This document shows, one piece after another, positions 50,661-59,900 of a DNA stretch of 64,000 bases. Position numbers and translations under genes: made by a program. This stretch comes from Chloroflexota bacterium. Lineage in GTDB: Bacteria > Chloroflexota > Anaerolineae > Aggregatilineales > Phototrophicaceae. A model generated the notes under the pieces. The model did not search any database and had not been told where the DNA came from. It saw nothing but the letters and a program-made list of their open reading frames with translations. How positions within the stretch are numbered: position 1 is the stretch's first letter; every line of letters starts with the position of its first letter. The stretch spans positions 1 to 64,000 of the forward strand of contig JACAER010000042.1 of assembly GCA_013388745.1 (NCBI GenBank), read 5' to 3'.

Positions 50661-52334
50661 TTAGCCGCTAAACAAAGCGCTGCTCGGCAGTGCCAGCCAG
50701 TAGAGCAGCACCGACTGCGCCAACGCGACCAGCCAGGCGCGCTGCTGCAAATGGCTGAGCAAACGACCAAACAGCACGACCAACGCCAGCACGATCAACC
50801 CCTGCAAGGCGCCGATCATCCCGGAAAGCGAACCCAACACGCCGAACAGCAGCGCCAGCAAGAAAAACGGAAACAGGCCGATGAGTGTCAGCGCCCACTG
50901 CGGCGCGGCGCGGCGCGTCAGCGCGGCGAGCATCCGCGCTTCGTGCGCGCCGATCCAAAAACCGAGCGCCGTGATCGGCGTGAACAGCGCCAGCCAGAAC
51001 AGGCGCGTCGGCGTGGGTATGGGATTAAACCAGCCCGTGGCAGCATATAAGCCTGTCGCCGCCAGCATGACGGCGGTGAGGCCGATGGTCAGCCAGATCC
51101 CACCGGGCTTTTCGCCCGCGCCAAAGCGCAGTCTGCCGCGCGTGGCCGGCATTTTACCGAAACGATAGAGCGCCCACAGCAGCAGCCCGTATGCGCCGAT
51201 GAAGCCGACATAGACGAGGTTAAAAACGGGGCTGGGAACCGGCAGGAAAACCAGCGCCCCGACCAAAACGACACTGAGCGGCAGCGCCGCCAGCCACAAC
51301 AGCAGCTTGGCCCACAGGAAATGCGACACAACCATAATCTGCACTTGACCGTTCGGGCTGTTTGCCATCGGGCGCTTATAGGCCGTGCCGCCGCCCAGCG
51401 CCAGGAAAAATCCCGCCACGCCGACCAGCCACCAGACAAGCCGATTCTCGGCTGTGGGCACTGCTGCTTCTGGGGATGCAGCGAAGCTCCGAGACAGGAA
51501 CAGATCCGCAAAAAACATGACCGAACCAACCGTAGACGGCGCATATATTTCGTAGTTGTGAAACAGCGCATCCGGCAGCATGAGCGCGCGATAATCGGCG
51601 TTTTGACCGTAGAACTCGATGTCCGTGTTGAGCACAGGGATTGTGGACATTTCGGCAGCGGCGGGCAGCAAACGGCCAAAAAGCTGCTGCGCATTGGCCG
51701 GCGTCAGAATATCGTCCCATTGGCCGCTGATGAGCGCGATAGAAACGGGCGGGTTGCCGACACCCAGATTTTGTACCCACGCCAAATCAGTATCGCTTGT
51801 GCCCGTGAAAAACTCGGCCTGCGTGTTCGTCGAAAGGTTAATCTGCGTCCCCAGCAGAATCAGTCCCGCCACCGCCTGCGTGTCCATTGTCGCCGCCTGC
51901 AAAGCAGAACGCGCGCCCATGCTGTGCCCGACAACCAAAATTTGCGCATCGCTCAAGCCCGACAGCCGCTTGAATTCTTCTTTGGCGGCCAGCGCCTGCC
52001 GTGCGATGCGGTCTGTGCGCGCGTTGTCGAAGCGCAGCGCGCCGTCGGAAAGGCCGTGCCCGGAATAATCGAACGTGAAAATGTGCAGGCCGCGCCGCGC
52101 GAATTCGCCGGCCAGCGGACGCATCATGGCCTGATTACCCGCGAAACCCGGCAGCAGCAGCACCCCCGCCGGCTGCGTGCCCGGCACATACGTCGCTGCC
52201 AGTGTGTCGCCTTCGGGCGAAGCAAACGACAGCGCACGAGCGCCAGCCAGCGGCGCATCACCCGCCCAGAGCGCGCCAAGCGAAAAACACACTAGAAGCA
52301 CACCACACACCGTAAGCACTACGCTGAGTCGCAT
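50661..52334 (-). CDS. Alpha/beta hydrolase fused to multi-TM C-terminus
   Basis: GVLLLPGFAGNQAMMRPLAGEFARRGLHIFTFDYSGHGLSDG, ILVVGHSMGARSAL; multiple C-terminal TM helices. Confidence 0.8.
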   Translation of the reverse strand: MRLSVVLTVCGVLLVCFSLGALWAGDAPLAGARALSFASPEGDTLAATYVPGTQPAGVLLLPGFAGNQAMMRPLAGEFARRGLHIFTFDYSGHGLSDGALRFDNARTDRIARQALAAKEEFKRLSGLSDAQILVVGHSMGARSALQAATMDTQAVAGLILLGTQINLSTNTQAEFFTGTSDTDLAWVQNLGVGNPPVSIALISGQWDDILTPANAQQLFGRLLPAAAEMSTIPVLNTDIEFYGQNADYRALMLPDALFHNYEIYAPSTVGSVMFFADLFLSRSFAASPEAAVPTAENRLVWWLVGVAGFFLALGGGTAYKRPMANSPNGQVQIMVVSHFLWAKLLLWLAALPLSVVLVGALVFLPVPSPVFNLVYVGFIGAYGLLLWALYRFGKMPATRGRLRFGAGEKPGGIWLTIGLTAVMLAATGLYAATGWFNPIPTPTRLFWLALFTPITALGFWIGAHEARMLAALTRRAAPQWALTLIGLFPFFLLALLFGVLGSLSGMIGALQGLIVLALVVLFGRLLSHLQQRAWLVALAQSVLLYWLALPSSALFSG

Positions 52335-52344
52335 AGGATTTCGT

Positions 52345-53820
52345 TTACAGCTTTTGAGGATTTGTCTGGGGGCGGCGCAGGTATTGACCTGCGGGCTGGC
52401 CGACCACGCTGCCATTGTGATAGATCAGCTTGCCGCGCAGGAATGTACTCTTGACACGGCCTGTCAGTTCCTGCCCCTCGAATGGCGTGTACCCCTGCTG
52501 CGATTCAGATTCGGTGGCCCGCACGATAAAGGTCTCGCCTGGGTCAAGCAGCACGAGGTCTGCATCGTAACCCGGCGCGATATCGCCCTTGTGATGCAGC
52601 CCGTAGCGCTGCGCCGGATTCCAGCACAGCAGTTCCGCCATATGATGATACGACATGCCGCGTTTGCTGCCCTCGCTCAACACGCCAGAAAGCAGATACT
52701 CCGTGCCGCCGAAACCAGATTTTGCCAGCCAGATATTGTCCGGCGACTGCGGGTTGACCTTCAGTTCATGCGCGCAGCAGGCATGGTCGCTGACGATCCA
52801 ATCGACCTTACGATCGAGCACAGCCTGCCAGAGATATTCAACATCGGCGCGCGGGCGAATCGGCGGGTTGACCTTTGCCAGCGCCGCCGCCGTGCTGTCC
52901 ACATCAAGCAGCAGATGGCCCACTGTGACTTCGCGGCGGAAATTGATGTGCGGAAAAATCGTCTGAATCATCAGCGCGGCGTCAATGGCCTTGCGCGAAC
53001 TGAGATGCAGCAGGTTGATATTCAGGCAGTCCGTTTCGTAAGCCAGATAGGCCGCAATCCAGATCGCCAGCCCTTCGGAATGCGGCGGACGCGCGGCGCT
53101 GTAGGCGCGCAGACCGCTCAAACTGCCGTCGCGTTCGACCATTTTGGTGTAGGCGTTGAGGATGTCAGCGACTTCGCAGTGCAGGCTCAGGCTGATGCTC
53201 TCGGCTACCTGCGGATACTTCTGCATCAGGCGGGTTACGCCGCGCATGATGAATTCGAAATGCGCCAGATCGTACTTTTCCTCTTCGCCGATCATCAAAA
53301 ATTTGTGCTGCTCGTTGGATTTGCCGTGCAGCCCATAGCCGCCGTAGAACATGAAAATCTTAAACGACGAAACGCCGTATTCGCTCAACAGCATGTCCAT
53401 TTCGTCGATATGGCTGCTGCTGATCGGCGCGAGATGGTAGCCGTAATCGACGTGATATTTGCCGTCGGAGATCGCCAGCACTTCGGGGAAAAAGTCGCGG
53501 TACGCGCCGCCTTTGTTCAGATAATACTGCCCCGTGCGGAAATAGGTAAGCGCGCTGGTCACGCCGCCCATCGCCGCCGCGCGGCTTTCGCTGACCGCAT
53601 CCTGCGCCAGCGGCGCATAAATGCCGACATGCATATGCGCATCGGTCAAACCGGGAAAACCAAGCAGATTTTTGGCGTCGAACACCTCTTGCGCTTCTTC
53701 CGCCGGAATTTCCGGGGCGATGCGCGCGAACTTGCCATCCTGAATGCCCAAATCGAGCAAATCGACCGCGGGCTTATGCGGGCGTACCACGCGCACATTC
53801 TTGATGATTTTGTCGAGCAT
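52345..53820 (-). CDS. Hydantoinase/dihydropyrimidinase-like amidohydrolase
   Basis: LLGFPGLTDAHMHVG, SSFKIFMFYGGYG, SLHCEVADILNAYTKM, WIVSDHACCAHELK, GDIAPGYDADLVLLDP. Confidence 0.88.
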   Translation of the reverse strand: MLDKIIKNVRVVRPHKPAVDLLDLGIQDGKFARIAPEIPAEEAQEVFDAKNLLGFPGLTDAHMHVGIYAPLAQDAVSESRAAAMGGVTSALTYFRTGQYYLNKGGAYRDFFPEVLAISDGKYHVDYGYHLAPISSSHIDEMDMLLSEYGVSSFKIFMFYGGYGLHGKSNEQHKFLMIGEEEKYDLAHFEFIMRGVTRLMQKYPQVAESISLSLHCEVADILNAYTKMVERDGSLSGLRAYSAARPPHSEGLAIWIAAYLAYETDCLNINLLHLSSRKAIDAALMIQTIFPHINFRREVTVGHLLLDVDSTAAALAKVNPPIRPRADVEYLWQAVLDRKVDWIVSDHACCAHELKVNPQSPDNIWLAKSGFGGTEYLLSGVLSEGSKRGMSYHHMAELLCWNPAQRYGLHHKGDIAPGYDADLVLLDPGETFIVRATESESQQGYTPFEGQELTGRVKSTFLRGKLIYHNGSVVGQPAGQYLRRPQTNPQKL

Positions 53821-53847
53821 AATACACTCTTTGGCAAAAAAGCCGCT

Positions 53848-53880
53848 AAAAAAGAGCCGCCTATAGATTATAGACGGCTC
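53848..53880 (-). terminator. Rho-independent terminator (minus strand)
   Basis: GAGCCGtCTATA-atc-TATAGgCGGCTC TTTTTT read on the minus strand. Confidence 0.8.
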
Positions 53881-53889
53881 ACGACACTT

Positions 53890-55296
53890 TCACGATTTTT
53901 TGCGCGCTTTCCACAACTCGCGGAAGGGTTTGGGCGCGAACGGCGGAAAATCGCGGTGCTTCGTCCAGCCCGCCAGCGGCCCCGGCAGGTTTTCGGGCAG
54001 AAAGCGCGTGCCGAAACGCGCCGCCGCCCCGCCCAGCGCGAACAACGCCGGCGCACGATTGCCCAACGACCACACCTTAAGACCGAGATCGAACTGCTTG
54101 TCGCTGAGACCCCGCTCGACCTGATCGTGGCGCAGCTCCAGCAGCATACGCGGAATATCGATGTCTACCGGACACACCTGCTTGCACTTGCCGCACAGAC
54201 TGCTGGCCTGCGGCAGCGGCGTGGCGTTTTCCAGCCCGTTAAGCAGCGGCGTGACCACCGCACCAATCGGGCCGGAATAGACCCAGCCATAGGCATGGCC
54301 GCCCGTCACCTGATACACCGGGCAGGCGTTGAGGCACGCGCCGCAGCGAATGCAGGCCAGCGCTTCGCTGTATTTTGTGCCGTAAATGTTGCTGCGCCCA
54401 TTATCGACCAGAATCACATACACCTCGTCCGGGCCGTCAGCTTCGTCGGCGCGGCGCGGGCCGTTAATCATCTGCGTATACACTGTCATCTGCTGGCCAG
54501 TGGCGCTGCGCGGCAGAATTTGCGTCAGCGTAGCATAGTCCGTCACGCTTTCGATCACTTTTTCGATGCCAACAATGCCAATATGGATACGCGGCAGCGC
54601 CGTCACCATGCGTCCGTTGCCTTCGTTGGTCACCAGACACAGCGTTCCGGTTTCGGCAATGATGAAGTTGCCGCCGGAGATGCCCATATCGGCGTTGATA
54701 AACACCTGCCGCAGATGATCGCGGATAAAGGCCGTCATCACGGCGGCGTCATCGGTGTAAGGCATATTCAGTTCGCGCATGAACAGGTCGCGCACCGAAT
54801 CTTTGGTGCGGTGGATGACGGGCATCACGATGTGACTGGGGGTTTCTCTGGCGAGCTGCACGATGTACTCGCCAAGATCGGTTTCTACCACTTCAATGCC
54901 ATTGGCTTCGAACATTTCGTTGAGCGCGACTTCCTCGCTAATCATGCTTTTGCTCTTGGCCACGCGCTTGACATTGTTCGTGCGGGCGATTTCCAAAACG
55001 AGGCCCTGCACCTCGGCGGCCGTTTCCGCCCACAGCACGTTGATACCATTCGCCATCATGTTCTTTTCGGCCCATTCCAGCAAATCCGGCAGTTTGCGCA
55101 TGGCGCGGCGGCGCATTTCGCCGGCCTGCATACGCATAGCTTCGCCGTGCGCCTGGCCGTTAGCGAACAAACTGGCGAGACGCTTGCTGTAGCCGTTAAA
55201 GGTGCCCAGCGTTACGGCCTGCTGCAAATCAGGATCCCGAATCGCCTCCTGCGCAACAGCGACAAAATTGTTGGAGGAAACAGGCATTCCACTCAT
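53890..55296 (-). CDS. LutB-like LUD-domain iron-sulfur protein
   Basis: VAKSKSMISEEVALNEMFEANGIEVVETDLGEYIVQLARETPSHIVMPVIH; CIRCGACLNACPVYQVTGGHAYG and CGKCKQVCPVDI. Confidence 0.92.
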   Translation of the reverse strand: MSGMPVSSNNFVAVAQEAIRDPDLQQAVTLGTFNGYSKRLASLFANGQAHGEAMRMQAGEMRRRAMRKLPDLLEWAEKNMMANGINVLWAETAAEVQGLVLEIARTNNVKRVAKSKSMISEEVALNEMFEANGIEVVETDLGEYIVQLARETPSHIVMPVIHRTKDSVRDLFMRELNMPYTDDAAVMTAFIRDHLRQVFINADMGISGGNFIIAETGTLCLVTNEGNGRMVTALPRIHIGIVGIEKVIESVTDYATLTQILPRSATGQQMTVYTQMINGPRRADEADGPDEVYVILVDNGRSNIYGTKYSEALACIRCGACLNACPVYQVTGGHAYGWVYSGPIGAVVTPLLNGLENATPLPQASSLCGKCKQVCPVDIDIPRMLLELRHDQVERGLSDKQFDLGLKVWSLGNRAPALFALGGAAARFGTRFLPENLPGPLAGWTKHRDFPPFAPKPFRELWKARKKS

Positions 55297-55309
55297 GGAG
55301 CGTTATCCT

Positions 55310-56104
55310 CTATAAATCAATCGGTTCGGGTTGTTTTGTGTGCTTAAGCGCCTCGCCCAGAACAGCGGCGATATGGCGCACCCGCTTGGCAGACTTGTGG
55401 CGCGATAGGCCGCCGTTCATCTGTGTCATGCAGCTTACATCGCCCGTGACAATCGTCTCTGCCGGGCAGGCTTCGATACATTCCAGTTTTTTGCCCAGCA
55501 TCGCCGCGCTCACCTCCGGCATTTTGACACTGAACAGCCCCCCAAAACCACAGCAGGCGTCGGCGTCCTTCAACTCCTCGATGCTGGCGTTTTCGACATG
55601 TGTCAGCAGCGCGCGCGCCTCCGCTCCCAATCCCAACAGGCGCAAGCCGTGACAGGCATCGTGAAAGGCGAAAGTCTGCGGCTGCCGCAGCCGCAGCTTC
55701 AGATCGGTGATACCCAGCCCCGCAACAATGAATTCGCTGAATTCCCACGTACACGCGGCGGCGCGGTCAGCGTGCGCCCGCCACACGCGATCAGCCGCGA
55801 ACAACTGCGGGTACTCGTGGCGTATCATCGCCGCGCATGAGCCGGAAGGCGTAACAATCACCTCAGCTTCGGCGAACACGCGCAAGAAATGCTCGGCGAC
55901 CGCGCGCGCTTCGGCGCGATAGCCGCTGTTATAACCTGGCTGCCCGCAGCAGGTCTGCGCTTCGGGAAAATCGACCTCAACGCCCAGGTGCTCAAGAATA
56001 TCGACGACAGATAGGCCAACGTCGGGATACACCATGTCCATAATACAGGTGACGAAAAGGGAGACTTTTTTTCCTCTGGGGGAGGCGCGCAGCGGCAGTG
56101 CCAT
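55310..56104 (-). CDS. LutA-like (Fe-S)-binding oxidoreductase subunit
   Basis: CCG-type motifs TCCGQPGYNSGYR and ACCGFGGLFSVKMPEVSAAML. Confidence 0.9.
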   Translation of the reverse strand: MALPLRASPRGKKVSLFVTCIMDMVYPDVGLSVVDILEHLGVEVDFPEAQTCCGQPGYNSGYRAEARAVAEHFLRVFAEAEVIVTPSGSCAAMIRHEYPQLFAADRVWRAHADRAAACTWEFSEFIVAGLGITDLKLRLRQPQTFAFHDACHGLRLLGLGAEARALLTHVENASIEELKDADACCGFGGLFSVKMPEVSAAMLGKKLECIEACPAETIVTGDVSCMTQMNGGLSRHKSAKRVRHIAAVLGEALKHTKQPEPIDL

Positions 56105-56453
56105 CACACAGCAACCTATCTTTATCGCATCAACAGCGTCCCTGATGATAACTCACCCACATTCGGGGAGCGAATCGTCGATTTCGCTGAGAAAGCCGAT
56201 CGCTTCTTCGCGCCTGACGAACAGGCGAATGCCCACGTTTAAGCAGCGCACCAGCAGCAGCCCTGCGAATCAGCGGCCCTGTAATCGCCACAAACTTTGA
56301 TTTCCATGACATCATCCTTCACCAGCCGATCTACCGTATATAGCATACTGCCTCTCATACTGCCTCTCACCTGTGTCGGCGGCGGCCATCGCCCGTTATA
56401 GCTCCATCCGACTACACCCCAAATTATGTTTCAGTATACCGCGCATATATAGC

Positions 56454-56473
56454 GCCTGGTCATATGACCAGGC
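56454..56473. promoter_or_regulatory. 20-bp perfect palindrome, candidate operator
   Basis: GCCTGGTCATATGACCAGGC equals its own reverse complement. Confidence 0.7.
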
Positions 56474-56556
56474 CAGGTGACTAACCTGTAAGACGGTTTT
56501 TGGAGACAACCCATGATGTAAATAATATTTGCCGTTATAATGTGAGGTTAGTATTC

Positions 56557-56573
56557 GGTTATATTTTATAACC
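56557..56573. repeat. 17-nt inverted repeat (7-bp arms) in the AT-rich upstream region
   Basis: GGTTATA-TTT-TATAACC; a TATAAT lies at 56536-56541. Confidence 0.55.
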
Positions 56574-56636
56574 ATTCGCCAATAAAAGTTACAGGATTGT
56601 ATGAAGATCTGGTTGTAATTTTGTGGAGATTCGTTT

Positions 56637-56699
56637 ATGCTTAATGCAGTTAAAGTGAGAGAGATGATTGAAAGCATTGTTTTCTATGTTCCTGCCTAA
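56637..56699 (+). CDS. Candidate 20-aa leader peptide
   Basis: MLNAVKVREMIESIVFYVPA with GTGGAG 8 nt upstream. Confidence 0.3.
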   Translation: MLNAVKVREMIESIVFYVPA

Positions 56700-56914
56700 T
56701 ACATCTTAATTTTGAACGCGATTTGCAACAAGTTGTGACGTAATGTGATTTGTAACTCAAAATCTGCGTGCTGCCACAGACAGATCTGGACAAGACACCA
56801 ACATCGCTGACTCCGGAGGGATGTCACCAACACCCCTCCGGCTTCTATCCTCACAGTGCGCTTCTCCAGCTATCACGCATTGAGCGGTTTTTCGGGGGTT
56901 TCGGGTGCGGGCCG

Positions 56915-59900
56915 ATGAAAAAACACATCTTTCTCAGTTACCGCAGTATAGAAGTTGAATTCGCGCTGCGTCTCGCTGCGGATCTCAAAAATGCCGGCGT
57001 CAACCTGTGGATGGATCGCCTCGACATCAAGCCGGGTGACGACTGGATGAAAGCGCTGGGCAATGCTGTCAATAACTGCGCCGCGCTGATCTCGGTGCTG
57101 ACTCCCGAATACGTGAGTTCCAAATACTGCCAGCGTGAACTGGCGCGTGCCGACCGCATTGGCCGCCCGATCTTTCCCGTGATTCTGCGCCCGGTATCCG
57201 CCGACGACTGGCCGATGGAAATCGAACTCCAGCAGTACATTGATTTCAGCGAGTGGCGCAGCGAAACCGTATATCAGCAGCGGTTGGCGCAGTTGCTCGA
57301 CGCGCTCAAGAAACGCTTCGGCGAGCAGATCGCTCATATTCCCGCCCCCGAAACGCGCTATCTGAACACCCTGATCTCTGAATTAGAGACGTATCGTGGC
57401 ATTCTGGACTACGTGGCGACACAGCCCGACAGCGCGATGAACGACGAAGCCCGCCCCGCCCCCTCGTTTCTGCGCGTCTGGACACGTTTTGGCACCTTCA
57501 CTATCCAGGAAGACACCACAAGCCATCCCAACCCACTCGAAGGCGGTATCGACGCGGCGGCAGCCCAGCACGCGCGTTTTGTGCTGCTCGGCACCCCCGG
57601 CGCCGGCAAGAGCACCGTCCTGCAATATCTGGCGCTGGAAGCAGCGCGCGCCCGCCAGAAAAATGCGCGTGCCCCCTTACCATTGCTGCTGAAACTGATC
57701 CAGTGGGATCAGGATACGCCCCTGGGTGATTTTGTCCGCGCCCAGTGGCCGCTGGACAGCGACGTGCTGAAGCTTTTGGCCAAGGGCGAAATCGCGCTGT
57801 ATCTCGACGGCCTGAGCGAAATTCCCGCCGCCCAGGCCAAACGACTGCGCGCCTGGCTGCACAGCGACGACAGGCCTGCCCGCGTGGTCGTCACCTGCCG
57901 CGCCGCCGATTATCAGGGCGATTATGTGCTCGATCTGCCCATCATCAGCACCACGGATATGCAAGAAAAGGCTATTCAACAGTTTGTCTACGAATACATG
58001 GGCAACGAAGAAGCGCCGCTGCTGCTGCAGCGCATGACCCCACAGCTTTATGAGCTGGCGGGCAATCCCTTTTTGCTGACAGTCCTGATCCTGGCGCACA
58101 AACGCTCCCGCCAGCAGGATTTGCCACAGACGGCGGGCACCCTCCTGCGCCTGCTCACCATGCAGCTCTGGGAACTGGAACACGCGCGCCGCCCTGGCGA
58201 AATCGCTTCTTTCGCCGAACTCGAAGCCGCGCTGACCGATCTGGCTTTCCACATGACGCAGGCCGAAATGCCAACCTATGTCAACATCGATTACGCGCTG
58301 CAATATGCCGGCAGCCGCGCCCTGCTGGAAACAGCAGCCAACGCCAATTTCCTCGAAATCGAGGGCGAAAATGTGCGCTTCTTCTATCAACCGATGCAGC
58401 AGTATTTCGCGGCCCTGGGGCTGGCGCGCGTCGGACTGCTGCCGCGTTTGCAACCGCCGCGCTTCAACAGCGCTGGGCTGCGTCAGCCGCAGAAATGGGA
58501 CCGCACCGTCGTCCTGCTGGCCGGCATCACCGATAACCCCGATGTCATGTTGGATGGCGTCGCCGATGTAGACCCTTATCTGGCGTTGGAATGCATAACC
58601 GAAGGCACACGCGTCGGCGACGGTTTGCGGCAGGAAGTGTTGGCGCGGGTGCTCAACGGCACACAGCACGGCCGTGTCGAAGCGGCGCGCCTGTTGGCAA
58701 GGCTCGATCTGCCCGCCGCTGTGCGTCTGCTGCTGGAAACCATGCGCGAGGGCGATTGGGAAGCCCGCCTTCAGGCCAACAAGCTGCTGCAAGGTCTGTC
58801 CCTTCCCATGCTGGAAGGCGTCACCGCCATTCTGCATGATCTGGAAAGCGACATTCGCTCCGCCGCCGCGATGGGGCTGCGGCAGTTGGATGAAGCCGCC
58901 CTGCCCACGCTGCTGCAACTGTTGTATCACGACAAATGGTTCGTGCGGCGCGGCGCGGCGTGGGGACTGAAGGAGATCCGTGATCGTGCAGCCGTGCCCG
59001 CGCTGACCGACGCGCTGACCGACAAAGATAACCTGGTCTTCGCCGAAGCCGCGCTGGCGCTGGGGTGGATTCGCGACGAAGCAGCGGTGCCGGCGCTGGT
59101 CAGGGCGCTCCATCACAAAAATATGCGTGTGCGCCGCGCAGTAGCCGAAGCATTGGGTTGGATCGGCAAACCCGCACAGAGCGGACTGCTCGGCGCGCTG
59201 GCTGACCCCAGCGACGATGTGCGGCGCGCCGCGCTCGAAGCACTTAAAGGCAGCCGCGAACCGGCTGTCATCAAAGCTATTCTAAAAATTTCTTATGACG
59301 AAAATGTCGAAATCCGCAGCGCCGCGCTAGAGGCTCTGAAAGACGTGGAGGACGCCATTGTGCTAAAAAGGTTAATCCAAGCGCTATTTGATAATGCCCG
59401 CACGCGCTCCACCAAGCAGCGGATTGCCGATATTGCCGCCAAGATCCTGGAAGCCTTCGGCAGCGAGAGCGCCAAAACGGCCCTAGAACGCTGGCGCAGC
59501 GGCGAACTGCGGCCAGAAACGCCCGCCCCCAAGCGCACCGCCGCCCAGGCGCACAAACGCATGAAAGACGGCTCGCGCACACAAAACGCCCTGGCGCAGC
59601 ATATGGAAAACCTGCGTGACAGCGATTGGACAGTGCGGCGCAAAGCAGTCCAGGATATTACCCATCTGAACCCGGCGGGCGCCCTGCCAGAACTCGTGCG
59701 CATGTTAAACGACGAAGACACCCAGGTGCGTGTCACCGTCATCAAAGCCCTGGCGACAATCGGCAGCGATGGCGCGCTGCGTGGGCTGCTGCAAGCGCTC
59801 ACCGATCAGGAACCGCTGGTGTGTGACGCCGCCGCCGAAGCCCTCAAACGCATCGGTAAACGCGCTGTGCCGGGGCTTCTGGAAACACTCCGCAGCGATA

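Noticed and set aside
52177-55347. 1056-aa plus-strand ORF
   Set aside because: Antisense shadow of the amidohydrolase and LutB-like genes in high-GC DNA; His/Arg/Gln-rich with no recognisable domain.
56130-56315. Small minus-strand gene upstream of LutA (MEIKVCGDYRAADSQGCCWCAA and GIRLFVRREEAIGFLSEIDDSLPECG in different frames)
   Set aside because: May be a frameshifted remnant, but too short and unrecognised to support as a gene.
56396-56677. 93-aa minus-strand ORF in the AT-rich region
   Set aside because: No recognisable domain; overlaps the palindromes and promoter-like elements.
57677-59116. 479-aa minus-strand ORF
   Set aside because: Antisense shadow of the NACHT/HEAT region.
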